This document shows, in pieces, positions 16,996 to 25,165 of a stretch of 47,442 nt of DNA. Within the stretch, counting starts at the first letter, position 1. The number at the start of each line of letters is the position of its first letter. Origin of the DNA: Caldilineaceae bacterium (GTDB lineage: Bacteria; Chloroflexota; Anaerolineae; Caldilineales; Caldilineaceae); the NCBI GenBank assembly GCA_019637695.1, contig JAHBVG010000047.1, positions 1 to 47,442 on the forward strand, in the 5' to 3' direction. The notes beneath the pieces are model-generated. The model was not told where the DNA came from, did no database searches, and saw nothing but the letters and a program-made list of their open reading frames with translations. The translations under genes and the position numbers were made by a program.

Positions 16996-17949
16996 TCAGG
17001 GTTCGTGGGCGCGCGAGTAGGGCAGGTTGTGGGTGCGGCAGTAATCGGGCAGACCGGCCAGGGTGGCGGCGACCACGTCAGCGGGGATGGTGTGCAGCGG
17101 AATGTGGCAGGCGCGCAGCGCCCGTTCCAGAGCGGCTCTCTCCTGGCCCTGGCGCTCTGCGGCAATCAAGATGCCAGGCCCGACCAGATCGCCGTGGGGC
17201 AGACCGTGGCCCAATCGGTCCTCGGCGGCGTAGGCGAAGTAGTGTTCGCTTCCTTCTTCGGGGCGGCTATGGCCGATCTGGTTGCAGAGTTGGACTTCCA
17301 GAGCGAGACAGTCGTAGAGCGTCTTCAACCCGTCGGGGTCGCCCCGCCCGGCGGCTTCGGCGCAGTCCAGGCTGGCGCGCAGAATAGCCTGAGCAATCTC
17401 TTCGACCCAGGGGATGTACGCCATGCCCGGCGGGTTCTGTACGCGCTCGTGGGCAAATCGCCAATCCCAGCAGCCGGTGGCAATCGAGAGCAGATCGCAG
17501 ATCCCCGCAGCGCGGATCGAGGGCGGCGCCGCGCCAAGCACTCCCCAATCGAGGATGACCGTCTGCGGCGCTTTCGTCGGGATGTAGACCACGCAGCCGT
17601 CGCGGCGAATCCCCGACGAGGTGGTGAGGAAGGCATCCACCGAGAGCGCCGTGGGCAAGCAGATCAGCGGCAGCCCCCGATTGGCAGCGACATACTTAGC
17701 GGCATCCACCGCCAGCCCGCCGCCCACAGCGTAGACCACTGCGGCATCCTCTGCGCCCTGAAAGAGTGCATCCCAATGGGCGAGGGTGGCTTCGGTCACG
17801 TCCACACGGGCGGTGATGGGCAGGTGCAGCCGATCCGCCACCGCATCCCAGGCCGGGGCCGAGGTGACGAGCAGCACGGGCCGCTCCTCTTCGATGGCGC
17901 TAAAGGGCATGATCTGGGCGATGGGGAGGGTGGGGATCGTTGTAGGCAT
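16996..17949 (-). CDS. sn-glycerol-1-phosphate dehydrogenase-like protein (AraM/EgsA type)
   Basis: This 317-aa member of the iron-containing dehydrogenase/dehydroquinate-synthase fold shows the G1P-dehydrogenase layout. The nucleotide loop is VGGGLAVDAAKYVA (about 76-88). CLPTALSVDAF and the block VILDWGVLGAAPPSIRAAG follow. Probable metal ligands are Asp152 (GICDLL), His236 (EGSEHYFAY) and His252 (GLPHGDL). The family reduces dihydroxyacetone phosphate to sn-glycerol-1-phosphate; in bacteria this feeds AraM-type polyprenyl-glyceryl phosphates. The ATG at 17949 follows AAGGA at a spacing of seven to eight. The open frame extends upstream through 7-mer repeats and is not used. It lies 93 bases after the ceramidase-like gene. 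Confidence 0.8.
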   Translation of the reverse strand: MPTTIPTLPIAQIMPFSAIEEERPVLLVTSAPAWDAVADRLHLPITARVDVTEATLAHWDALFQGAEDAAVVYAVGGGLAVDAAKYVAANRGLPLICLPTALSVDAFLTTSSGIRRDGCVVYIPTKAPQTVILDWGVLGAAPPSIRAAGICDLLSIATGCWDWRFAHERVQNPPGMAYIPWVEEIAQAILRASLDCAEAAGRGDPDGLKTLYDCLALEVQLCNQIGHSRPEEGSEHYFAYAAEDRLGHGLPHGDLVGPGILIAAERQGQERAALERALRACHIPLHTIPADVVAATLAGLPDYCRTHNLPYSRAHEP

Positions 17950-17966
17950 GGTGAGATCCTTGAAAT

Positions 17967-18055
17967 GCGTAATGAGTAATGCGTAATCGGAAAAGGGCGT
18001 AACCTCCAATTCTGCAACCGTTTTCGGCGACGAAGTTACGCATTACGTATTCTGT
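17967..18055. repeat. inverted 7-mer repeat pair, GCGTAAT dialect
   Basis: GCGTAAT, GAGTAAT, GCGTAAT lie at 17967-17987. The complementary GTTACGC, ATTACGT, ATTCTGT lie at 18035-18055 and overlap the stop codon of the ceramidase-like gene (18043). Confidence 0.8.
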
Positions 18056-19254
18056 ATCATCTCCGCGCAGACCGCCATCAACCGCGGTCCTGCTTCGGGA
18101 CCCACGGACATGGTCTCCTCGTAGTGGTCGCCGGGATCGAAGGGATCCGTCGGGAAGATGAATTCGTCAGCGGGCAGAATGTAGCCGAGTTCGTCGTTAG
18201 CCAGCCCAATGATGGCGGCGGTGGCAGCGCCAGCGGCGCGCATCTGCTCTTTGAGCGTCAGCCCCAGCCGCGGCAAGAGTTCGCCAGGGACGGTGGTGAT
18301 CAGGGTGGTTTCGGCGGCGGTATGCAGACGCAGCAACGCCGCCTCTGTGCGCACCTGACCCGCCGGCTCGAAGGTGGCGGCGGGCAGCAGCCCGTTCTCC
18401 ACTGCCATGCGGAAGACCGGGTTGGTCATAGGGATGGTGAACTCGCGGCGCGTGAAGGCCAGATGGGTGACGGGGTGGGCTTCTGTTTCAGCGAGAGCGG
18501 CCAGCGCTGCCACGGCCAGCGTCTCGCCCATTGACTCGGAGGCGACGAAAGTTCGCTCCTCGGCGGCAGGGGAGAGCATACCGCCCAACGCGCCCACACA
18601 GAAGATCGCCGGCGCGCCGGCCCCGTCTTCTACCCTGCGGCGCAGACTGTCGGCGTAGTCCGACGTAATGGCGGTGTTGGCGCGGGACAACACTTCGGGG
18701 TGACATGGGTAGATGAGCAGGGTAGCGAAGGGTTGATCCTCTCGATCCACCAGTTGCAGGCAGGTCAATTCGGCGTCGATGATATGGGGGTTGCGGTAGT
18801 TCTTCACCACGTTGGGGACCTGCGCCGTGGCGGCGCGCAAGGTTACCGGGCTGAGGACGTGGATGGCGTCGTTGCAGCAGTCGGCGATCACCTTTTTCAG
18901 ATGGTTGAGATAGTTGAGATCCACGCCAGAGCGGGTGGTCGACGGTCCCCACAGGCCGAGGGTGTCGGGGCCGTGGTGGGTATGGGTGCAGGCGACGATG
19001 ACAGGCCAATCCCCCCACTTTTTATAGACCCGATGCTCGATCTCGCGGCAGTGGGGGCGGCCCAGGCCGATCACATCCACACAGGCGAGGACGAGACGAG
19101 TCTCTCCCCAGGCCAGCGCCAGCGCCCGTACCCACAGATCATCGTGGATGGCGTCGGCGCGGCGGTTGGCGTCAAAGCCAGCCAGATAGACGGGCGCCGT
19201 CAACGGCGGCGTGATGCTCCGCTGCGCATAACCAGCATAGAGATGGTGGATCAT
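18043..19254 (-). CDS. neutral/alkaline ceramidase-like N-terminal domain protein
   Basis: This 403-aa protein resembles the family annotated as neutral/alkaline non-lysosomal ceramidase: YAGYAQRSITPPL at the start, YLAGFD, HDDLWVRALAL, then the histidine cluster ACTHTHHGPD (about 90-99). A later histidine lies in LIYPCHPEVLS, and an SDYADSL segment follows. In the family these histidines bind zinc for amide hydrolysis. There is no signal peptide, and the protein is shorter than secreted ceramidases because the C-terminal domain is absent, so the substrate may differ. Bacterial paralogues of unknown substrate are frequent. GAGGA precedes the ATG by seven bases. It may form an operon with the G1P-dehydrogenase-like gene downstream. 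Confidence 0.7.
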   Translation of the reverse strand: MIHHLYAGYAQRSITPPLTAPVYLAGFDANRRADAIHDDLWVRALALAWGETRLVLACVDVIGLGRPHCREIEHRVYKKWGDWPVIVACTHTHHGPDTLGLWGPSTTRSGVDLNYLNHLKKVIADCCNDAIHVLSPVTLRAATAQVPNVVKNYRNPHIIDAELTCLQLVDREDQPFATLLIYPCHPEVLSRANTAITSDYADSLRRRVEDGAGAPAIFCVGALGGMLSPAAEERTFVASESMGETLAVAALAALAETEAHPVTHLAFTRREFTIPMTNPVFRMAVENGLLPAATFEPAGQVRTEAALLRLHTAAETTLITTVPGELLPRLGLTLKEQMRAAGAATAAIIGLANDELGYILPADEFIFPTDPFDPGDHYEETMSVGPEAGPRLMAVCAEMIQNT

Positions 19255-19308
19255 GGTGGTTCCTCTGCGAAATCAAATGGGTGTGTTCAAAATGATTTGG
19301 CCGTCTGG

Positions 19309-19385
19309 GTAGGGGTTTGGGTGGACGGCAGACGACCAATGGCTTACGCAGACGGTTTTTGTGAGCCGTCCACCCAAACCCTTAC
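19309..19385. repeat. palindromic element, 77 bp
   Basis: 21-base arms starting GTAGGGGTTTGG (19309-19329) and ending CCAAACCCTTAC (19365-19385) are inverted repeats with one mismatch. The GTARGGG...CCCYTAC termini and the length match the cores at 29685 and 40009. I find neither the GTAACTRTACRG outer ends nor a target duplication here. Confidence 0.75.
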
Positions 19386-19401
19386 GAATCATCTCTAGAC
19401 A

Positions 19402-19435
19402 GGTCACGGACCTGGCGGGTCCGTGACCCGCCAGG
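19402..19435. repeat. two overlapping, mutually exclusive hairpins
   Basis: Arms GGTCACGGACC (19402-19412) and GGTCCGTGACC (19418-19428) form one 11-bp stem. CCTGGCGGGTC (19411-19421) and GACCCGCCAGG (19425-19435) form another. They share bases and cannot coexist. Confidence 0.8.
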
Positions 19436-19461
19436 AGTACGCGGCTTAGCAGTTACGGTCT

Positions 19462-19507
19462 GAAAAACAAAACCGGCTCCCTATCCCGCAGGGGAAAAGG
19501 GAGCCGA
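19462..19507 (-). terminator. intrinsic terminator of tRNA-Val
   Basis: On the minus strand CGGCTCCCT pairs with AGGGAGCCG and is followed by GTTTTGTTTTT. It starts seven bases after the tRNA 3' end. Confidence 0.9.
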
Positions 19508-19513
19508 TTGGGA

Positions 19514-19590
<77 letters not shown>

Positions 19591-19642
19591 GCGGAGAAGT
19601 ATGATACTCTGAGTGGAGGGTGATTGTCAAAGACTGGGGATA

Positions 19643-19698
19643 GGTGACAGGTGACTGGGGATTGGGGACATGGCGATCCTTCCCAGTCACCTGTCACC
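19643..19698. repeat. inverted 7-mer repeat pair overlapping the ftsK 3' end
   Basis: GGTGACAGGTGACTGGG (19643-19659) and its exact reverse complement (19682-19698) are built from GGTGAC-type 7-mers. The right arm encodes the last residues of FtsK (VTGDR and stop). Confidence 0.85.
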
Positions 19699-21906
19699 TG
19701 TCACATCATCATCATCCTTAATCTTCACTACGCGGCCCTGACCGCCGCCTTGATCGGGGCCGACGAGACCTTTGGCTTCGAGTTGTTCCATCATGCGCGC
19801 GGCTTTGGGATAGCCAATGCGCAGCTTGCGTTGGACAAAGCTGGTGGTGACGCTCTCCTGGTCGCGGATCAGGTCGATTACGTCGTTTAGCAACTCCTCT
19901 TCGTCGTCCAGTTGATCGAGGATGCCGATCCAGGGCGCGACCTTCATCAGCGGCGCGTTGGGGTTCTCAATCCGCTCCTGTTCTTGCCAGAATTTAACCA
20001 CCCGTTCGATCTCTTTGTCCGAAACCCAACAGCCCTGCACACGAGAGAGTTTCGCCGCGCTGGGGCTCATAAAGAGCATGTCGCCCTGGCCCAGCAACTT
20101 CTCTGCGCCATTGCTGTCGAGGACAACACGGCTGTCGATCTGGCTGGTGACGGCAAAGGCGATACGCGTGGAGAAGTTCGCCTTGATCAGCCCGGTGACC
20201 ACATCCGTGCTGGGGCGCTGGGTGGCGAGGATCATGTGGACGCCGGTGGCGCGCGCCATCTGCGCCAGCCGCACCAATTGCCGTTCCACATCTTCGGGCG
20301 CTGTCATCATCAGATCGGCCAGTTCATCCACCACCAGCACAATGTAGGGCAGCGGTTGCAGATCCTTGCTCTTGGCGGCCTTGGCGTTGTAATCGCCGAT
20401 GTTGCGCACTTTGGCGTCGCGGAAGCGTTGATAACGGTCGTCCATTTGCAGCAGCAGCCAGGTCAGCGCGCCCACCACCTGATCCACCTCGGTGATCACC
20501 TTGCCGATCAAATGAGGGATGCCGTTGTAGCCGGGCAATTCCACCATCTTGGGATCGACCATCACAAAGCGCAGGGTATCTGGCCCGTGATGCATGAGCA
20601 AACTGATGATCATGGCGTTAACGCAGACCGACTTGCCCGATCCCGTGGCGCCGGCGATGAGAAGATGGGGCGCACGCGTCAGATCGGTGACCACGGGCGC
20701 GCCGGCGGTGTCGCGGCCCAGGGCAATGGGCAGATTGCCGCCCCGCTTCCCCATCTCAGAGCTTTCGAGGATGCCGCGGATGCCCACGATCACTTTGTCG
20801 TGGTTGGGGACTTCGATCCCCACGTAGGGATGGCCGGGGACAGGGGCTTCAATGCGCACCGAGGGCGCGGCCAGCGCCAACGCCAGATCGTCGGCCAGGT
20901 TGACAATGCGGCTGACGCGTACTTTGCGCCGCTGACCGGCCCGTTCGATGTAGAGCGGTTCCACGCCGTATTGGGTCACCGTCGGTCCGCTTTCCACGTT
21001 GACAATGCGCACGGGGATATTGAAATCGGCCAGCGTCTGCTCGATCATCTCTTCGGTGCGTTTGGTGTCGCGGCTGCCGTAACGGCCTGAATCGCCTTCC
21101 AATAGATCGAGAGCGGGCAGTCGATCCGGTGTGCGCACAACCTGTAGCTTGGTGGGGGCCGGTTGTGGCGTTTTGGCGCGCGCCGGTGGGCCAGGAGCGG
21201 GCGCAGTGGGCGCGGCTGCTGGCGCGGATCGGCTCTTGGGCGCAGGGTCCGCAGCCGGCGGATCAGCTTCCACGGGTGTTGGGATCACCGGATCGATGGG
21301 CGGCGGGGGAATACGGCGGTTCTGCGCTTTGCGCGGCTCGATCTGCGCTGGCTCGGTTTCCGCTGTACGCTGTAGACGGCTTGGCGCCAGCGCCATGACA
21401 TAGGGCGTCAAATAGATCAGCGGGGTGTGGCGGAAGAGCAGATAGATCCCCACAGCGAGGACGATCAAGACCAGCATGAGCGCAGGCCAGCGCCCCAGAG
21501 TTTCGACAAGGAGATTGCCCAGCGCCCACCCCAGCCAGCCCGCGGCGCTGCCCACGGGCGGCATCCAATCGGCCTGGGCATGTTCCATGAGGAAGGCGCC
21601 AGTTTGCAGCCCCAGCAGCGTCAACTCGGCCCCCACCACCGCCTGTGGATTCCAATAACCGGCGCGCTCACCCAACATCAAAACAATACCGAGCAGCAGC
21701 AACGCCAGGGCAACCAACCCTGCTGTCCAGCCGACGGCGCGGGCGATCCACGCTGCTTCGCCCGAAACGAGCAGAGAAAAACCAAAATAGCCACCGGCCA
21801 GGAAGATCAAGATCCCCAACGCTTCGCGGGTGAAATTCTCTTGCATTTCTAGCCAGAAGGTGGATGGATTCGACGGTTTGCTCTGCTTTGGACGAATCTT
21901 AGCCAT
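19687..21906 (-). CDS. ftsK: FtsK/SpoIIIE DNA translocase
   Basis: This 739-aa septal DNA pump moves chromosome termini during division. The N-terminal part (about 30-165) has four or five membrane segments, followed by a Pro/Ala-rich linker (about 185-255). The motor has Walker A GATGSGKS at 419-426 and Walker B YIVLVVDELADLMM at 521-534. The C-terminal gamma winged helix (about 665-725; SFVQRKLRIGYPKAARMMEQ) would read the orienting KOPS sites. The linker is short compared with proteobacterial FtsK. It starts three bases after the stop of the upstream sensor gene, so the two are probably coupled. The last residues lie in a 7-mer repeat arm. Confidence 0.95.
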   Translation of the reverse strand: MAKIRPKQSKPSNPSTFWLEMQENFTREALGILIFLAGGYFGFSLLVSGEAAWIARAVGWTAGLVALALLLLGIVLMLGERAGYWNPQAVVGAELTLLGLQTGAFLMEHAQADWMPPVGSAAGWLGWALGNLLVETLGRWPALMLVLIVLAVGIYLLFRHTPLIYLTPYVMALAPSRLQRTAETEPAQIEPRKAQNRRIPPPPIDPVIPTPVEADPPAADPAPKSRSAPAAAPTAPAPGPPARAKTPQPAPTKLQVVRTPDRLPALDLLEGDSGRYGSRDTKRTEEMIEQTLADFNIPVRIVNVESGPTVTQYGVEPLYIERAGQRRKVRVSRIVNLADDLALALAAPSVRIEAPVPGHPYVGIEVPNHDKVIVGIRGILESSEMGKRGGNLPIALGRDTAGAPVVTDLTRAPHLLIAGATGSGKSVCVNAMIISLLMHHGPDTLRFVMVDPKMVELPGYNGIPHLIGKVITEVDQVVGALTWLLLQMDDRYQRFRDAKVRNIGDYNAKAAKSKDLQPLPYIVLVVDELADLMMTAPEDVERQLVRLAQMARATGVHMILATQRPSTDVVTGLIKANFSTRIAFAVTSQIDSRVVLDSNGAEKLLGQGDMLFMSPSAAKLSRVQGCWVSDKEIERVVKFWQEQERIENPNAPLMKVAPWIGILDQLDDEEELLNDVIDLIRDQESVTTSFVQRKLRIGYPKAARMMEQLEAKGLVGPDQGGGQGRVVKIKDDDDVTGDR

Positions 21907-21909
21907 GAA

Positions 21910-23967
21910 CTACCCCAGCCGCTCACTTTCTCGGTTGCGCACCGGCGGATTGGCCGGAGGAGCGCCGTCAACTTCCGCCGAGAGCGCATCGTCGCGATCG
22001 TTCTGTTCCATCTCGGTGATGACACGCGCCACTTGATCGATAGCGACGCGCTGTTTGCGGTAGAGGTCGCTTTCGCTCATCGCCAATCGTTCGGCAATTT
22101 CGCGCACTTTACGCCCCTGGATGAAGCGCATTTCAAGGATGTTGTAGAGCATCCATTCGGGCGTACTCAGCTCCTGTTTGCCTTCGGGGCGCAGCCGTTC
22201 AATGGCGCGCCCCAACACCAGCCGCAGCGCCTTGGTGGGATCGTTGTCCGCATCCTCGATCATACGACCCACCACGCGCAGTTGGATCAAGGGGCTGCTG
22301 GTGAGCTTGGGGCCGCCCCAATAGTGGCTGAGCGCATCCTTCACCCAGCTTTCAAACTCAGGGTTGTGGATCGGGCTGGGTTCCAACAATTCCGCCGCCG
22401 ACAACTGCTGCTCTTCCGACGCGTAGGGGATGACGCCGCGGATCTGCTGGATGCGGTCAATGCCGGGGATAATGCGGCGCAGGGCCACAAAGACCTGTTT
22501 CTGCAACTTGCGGTCGATCAACGCCAGCCCAATACGGTCGATCATATGGCGAAGGATCGAGAGTTCATCCTGGGTGAAGATGGGCGTCTGTGTGCGCGCA
22601 TCTACGGCCAGGATGCCCTGCACGGTCTCCTTGCCATCCTCGCCCACCTCCACCAACGGCCAGAGCCAGAATCCGCGATGGCTCACCGGTGCATAATATT
22701 GGATGTACGGAGCGATCTCGCCATCCTCCATTTTAACGCGCTGGATCAGTCCATTGCTGTGTTGGCGCAGGGCATTGTTCAACGCGTCAGACCAATCTTT
22801 GACGCTGATGATGCGGTTGCGGGTATTGCCCGGCCCCACCACCGCCTCAAGGATCAGATCGGGGCCGACGGTGGCGGCGACGAAGGCCGCGGGAACCTGC
22901 AACAGTTCACAGATGCCGGTCAGGTGATTCTCGAGGAATTGGCGCAGATCGCTCGTTGTGAGCAAGCGGCGATCCAATTCGCGCAGCCAGGCGATCTCCT
23001 CGCGATCCTCGCGGTAGATCAACCGATCCACCAGGCTTTTGGTCACGCTGAGGATCAACTGGCTGAGTACGATCACGCCGGTAATGATGCTGAAGAGGAC
23101 CACATCACGCGGCAGCCCCAGGATGCGCTCCACTGTGGGGATCGTCTGGATCGAGAGGATAACGACGATGGCGACAATCGGTCCACGCGTAAAGAAACGG
23201 ATCAGCCGGTAGCGCACCACCCGATCCGGGGTGTAGACGCCGAAAAAGGCGACAGTATAGGCCATCACCACCAGCAATGTGGCGACGGCGCCGTTGCCCA
23301 AAATCGAGAGGGTGAAGATGGGCGACGAGAAGGATTCCCCAATGGTCTGCTGGCCCAGGGCGATCAAATAGGGGAAGGTGCCAATCCCTGGGGCGATGAA
23401 GCCCAGGATCAAATAGGTCATGCGGCGGCGGCTCAACTCGGTGAGACAACGGCTGCGCGCCTTCCAAATGTTGTGGAGCGAGAGCGCCGCCGCCAGCGTC
23501 AGGAAGAGAGCAAACGGCCAAAAGAGCGGTCCGGCCTCCAGATAGCTGATCGGGGGGGAGTAGATGATCGGACCGACGATCCAGGGGGTAAAGATGGCGA
23601 TGACGGCGCTCACAATCGAGAGCAGGCCAAAGCTCAGGCTAAGGCGATGACGCCGCGGCGAGTAGTAGTTGGTGGTGTGTAGCACCGCATTCGAGAAGGC
23701 GTAATAGGCCCAGGGCAGCAGCGCGATCCCTAGCCACTGGAAGCGCAACCAGCGCTCGGCAGATTCCACTGTGATCACCCGGTTGAGCGAAACCTCTGAG
23801 GCATAGGTGATCATCACCAATCCCAACAGAAAGGCAAAGCGTCGGGCCACCGGATGTCCGACGTTGTAGGTGAGCGTATAGGAAAGCAACGAAAAAGCCA
23901 GGATCACAATGATCGAGGCTGTCAGTCCGTCGGCAAAAACCAGCAATTCAAGGGTAGAAAAAGGCAT
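21910..23967 (-). CDS. membrane sensor with GAF domain and C-terminal HTH (one-component regulator)
   Basis: This 685-aa protein has about ten hydrophobic segments in residues 1-310, of the type seen at the N-terminus of some histidine kinases. A GAF-like domain follows (about 335-487; LLTTSDLRQFLENHLTGICELL and WPLVEVGEDGKETVQGILAVD). A C-terminal helix-turn-helix lies at about 603-650 (VREIAERLAMSESDLYRKQR). No kinase HATPase motifs are visible between GAF and the end. The architecture suggests a membrane-bound one-component regulator that senses a signal and binds DNA or sigma factor directly. It sits immediately upstream of ftsK with a three-base gap, so it may link division or chromosome segregation to a signal. 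GGAGG directly abuts the ATG, which is unusually close. Confidence 0.75.
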   Translation of the reverse strand: MPFSTLELLVFADGLTASIIVILAFSLLSYTLTYNVGHPVARRFAFLLGLVMITYASEVSLNRVITVESAERWLRFQWLGIALLPWAYYAFSNAVLHTTNYYSPRRHRLSLSFGLLSIVSAVIAIFTPWIVGPIIYSPPISYLEAGPLFWPFALFLTLAAALSLHNIWKARSRCLTELSRRRMTYLILGFIAPGIGTFPYLIALGQQTIGESFSSPIFTLSILGNGAVATLLVVMAYTVAFFGVYTPDRVVRYRLIRFFTRGPIVAIVVILSIQTIPTVERILGLPRDVVLFSIITGVIVLSQLILSVTKSLVDRLIYREDREEIAWLRELDRRLLTTSDLRQFLENHLTGICELLQVPAAFVAATVGPDLILEAVVGPGNTRNRIISVKDWSDALNNALRQHSNGLIQRVKMEDGEIAPYIQYYAPVSHRGFWLWPLVEVGEDGKETVQGILAVDARTQTPIFTQDELSILRHMIDRIGLALIDRKLQKQVFVALRRIIPGIDRIQQIRGVIPYASEEQQLSAAELLEPSPIHNPEFESWVKDALSHYWGGPKLTSSPLIQLRVVGRMIEDADNDPTKALRLVLGRAIERLRPEGKQELSTPEWMLYNILEMRFIQGRKVREIAERLAMSESDLYRKQRVAIDQVARVITEMEQNDRDDALSAEVDGAPPANPPVRNRESERLG

Positions 23968-24005
23968 CCTCCAACAATCCCCTAATCTAATGAGTAAGGA
24001 GTAAT

Positions 24006-24101
24006 GAGTAAAAAGTCAATGTCATTCAGTTATGCAGCATACAGATAGCGTAGGTGCGATTACAAATCGCACGATTTCCTTAATGACATTGAGTAAAAAG
24101 T
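24006..24101. mobile_element. 75-bp MITE-like element with 10-bp target duplication
   Basis: Terminal inverted repeats CAATGTCATT (24017-24026) and AATGACATTG (24082-24091) enclose an inner hairpin GTGCGAT-TACAA-ATCGCAC. The element is flanked by AGTAAAAAGT at 24007-24016 and again at 24092-24101. It interrupts a 7-mer (GAGTAAT/GAGTAAA) region. No coding capacity. Confidence 0.75.
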
Positions 24102-24130
24102 AGGCAGTAAATAGGGTGGATGACAAGCTT

Positions 24131-24158
24131 TCACTCATTACTCATTACTCATTACTCA
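24131..24158. repeat. 7-mer tandem repeat, TTACTCA dialect
   Basis: TCACTCA followed by three TTACTCA units. The complementary TGAGTAA motifs lie near 23991-24013, so the pair brackets the gap between the sensor gene and the next gene, with the 75-bp element inserted between them. Confidence 0.8.
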
Positions 24159-24209
24159 TCATACAGGCAACAACTATCAACCTGTTTACGCCGATGTGTA
24201 TTCGTTTCT

Positions 24210-25019
24210 CTACAATGTCCACTCGATTGTCTCCTCGGCAACCACCCATGTTTTGCGCCGTTTGCTCATGCGCAGATGGAAACCGCCGCCCACTGTCGGG
24301 GTGCGTTGGATGCGCAGGTAGACGCCTGCTTCGTTCACAGTTTTAAAGGTGATCTCGCTCATTTCGATGATGGGGCCATCGGTGACGAGATCCTCTTGGT
24401 TGCCGTCCAGCCAGACGGTTGGGCCATAGAATCCCAGGTCGCCCATCTGTTCCGCCGGATGGCGTTGCAGCCGCAGTTGGGCGGGCGTACCATCCGGCGC
24501 AGGATCGAGATAGCGCCGTTGCCCCAATTTGTGGATGAGTACCGTGCGGCGGATGCGCAGGCTATCCGGCTCCTCGACGTTGGTGCTTTCGTAATAGCGC
24601 GCCAGCATGTTGGTAGGTCCAAACGCGTTTTGTTGGGAGAGCAGGCGCAGCAATTCCTCGCGCACACTGCTCCACTTAAAGCGCCATTCCTTGGCCGAAA
24701 TCTGATCGCCATAGCGCAGCAATTCCAGCGTTGCTTCTGCGCCCAGCCGGTTGATAATAGAGATTGGCGTCAACCACATGGGATCCTGTTTCAGGCGCGC
24801 CAGCAGCACCTCTGGCGTCGCTTCCACCTCATCGCTCTTGAGGAAGGTATGGCGCGTGTTCATGGTGAACATCACACCCAAGACCACAGCCCCCATCAGC
24901 AGCAGGACAAGCGTCCAGGCGATAGGGTCCATGGATTCGATGATCCGCTGGAGCGATGGCAGATCGTCTAGTTCCCAGCGCGAAAGCAGTTCCTCAAATG
25001 GCGACAATGGTTCTGGCAT
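24210..25019 (-). CDS. membrane-anchored protein of unknown function
   Basis: I do not recognise this 269-aa protein. A short N-terminal cytoplasmic or helical part (EPLSPFEELLSRWELDDLPS) is followed by one membrane segment (about 33-53; WTLVLLLMGAVVLGVMF). A soluble C-terminal region of about 215 residues follows, including LIHKLGQRRYLDP and a beta-rich end (GGGFHLRMSKRRKTWVV). The ATG at 25019 has GGTGA about eight bases upstream; a TTG five codons earlier is less likely. It lies between the sensor/ftsK pair and the secreted propeller gene, with repeat-filled gaps on both sides, so it is probably its own unit. Confidence 0.7.
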   Translation of the reverse strand: MPEPLSPFEELLSRWELDDLPSLQRIIESMDPIAWTLVLLLMGAVVLGVMFTMNTRHTFLKSDEVEATPEVLLARLKQDPMWLTPISIINRLGAEATLELLRYGDQISAKEWRFKWSSVREELLRLLSQQNAFGPTNMLARYYESTNVEEPDSLRIRRTVLIHKLGQRRYLDPAPDGTPAQLRLQRHPAEQMGDLGFYGPTVWLDGNQEDLVTDGPIIEMSEITFKTVNEAGVYLRIQRTPTVGGGFHLRMSKRRKTWVVAEETIEWTL

Positions 25020-25084
25020 AGCGAAATTCACCAATCAACATGCGATTTTCAGCCTCTCATTGTACCACATCGCCGTTGTGAGGA

Positions 25085-25156
25085 GGGGATTGGAGATTGG
25101 GGATTGGTGACTGGGGTTCGGGATTCTCTCCCAATCCCCAGTCACCAATCCCTAAT
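25085..25156. repeat. inverted 7-mer repeat pair, GGGGATT dialect
   Basis: GGGGATT, GGAGATT, GGGGATT, GGTGACT, GGGGTTC lie at 25085-25119. The complementary TCCCAAT, CCCCAGT, CACCAAT, CCCTAAT lie at 25129-25156, ten bases short of the propeller gene's stop codon. The two blocks can form a long imperfect hairpin. Confidence 0.9.
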
Positions 25157-25165
25157 CCCTTCTTG

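Noticed and set aside
19309..19385. Fourth member of the GTAACTRTACRG MITE-like family
   Set aside because: Core shape and length fit, but the outer terminal repeats and target duplication are absent, so only listed as a similar palindrome.
19912..21090. 392-codon plus-strand frame opposite ftsK
   Set aside because: Antisense shadow; the FtsK motor motifs are on the minus strand.
22033..23682. 549-codon plus-strand frame opposite the membrane/GAF regulator
   Set aside because: Antisense shadow rich in His, Gln and Arg, typical of GC-rich reverse frames; the minus frame has clear domains.
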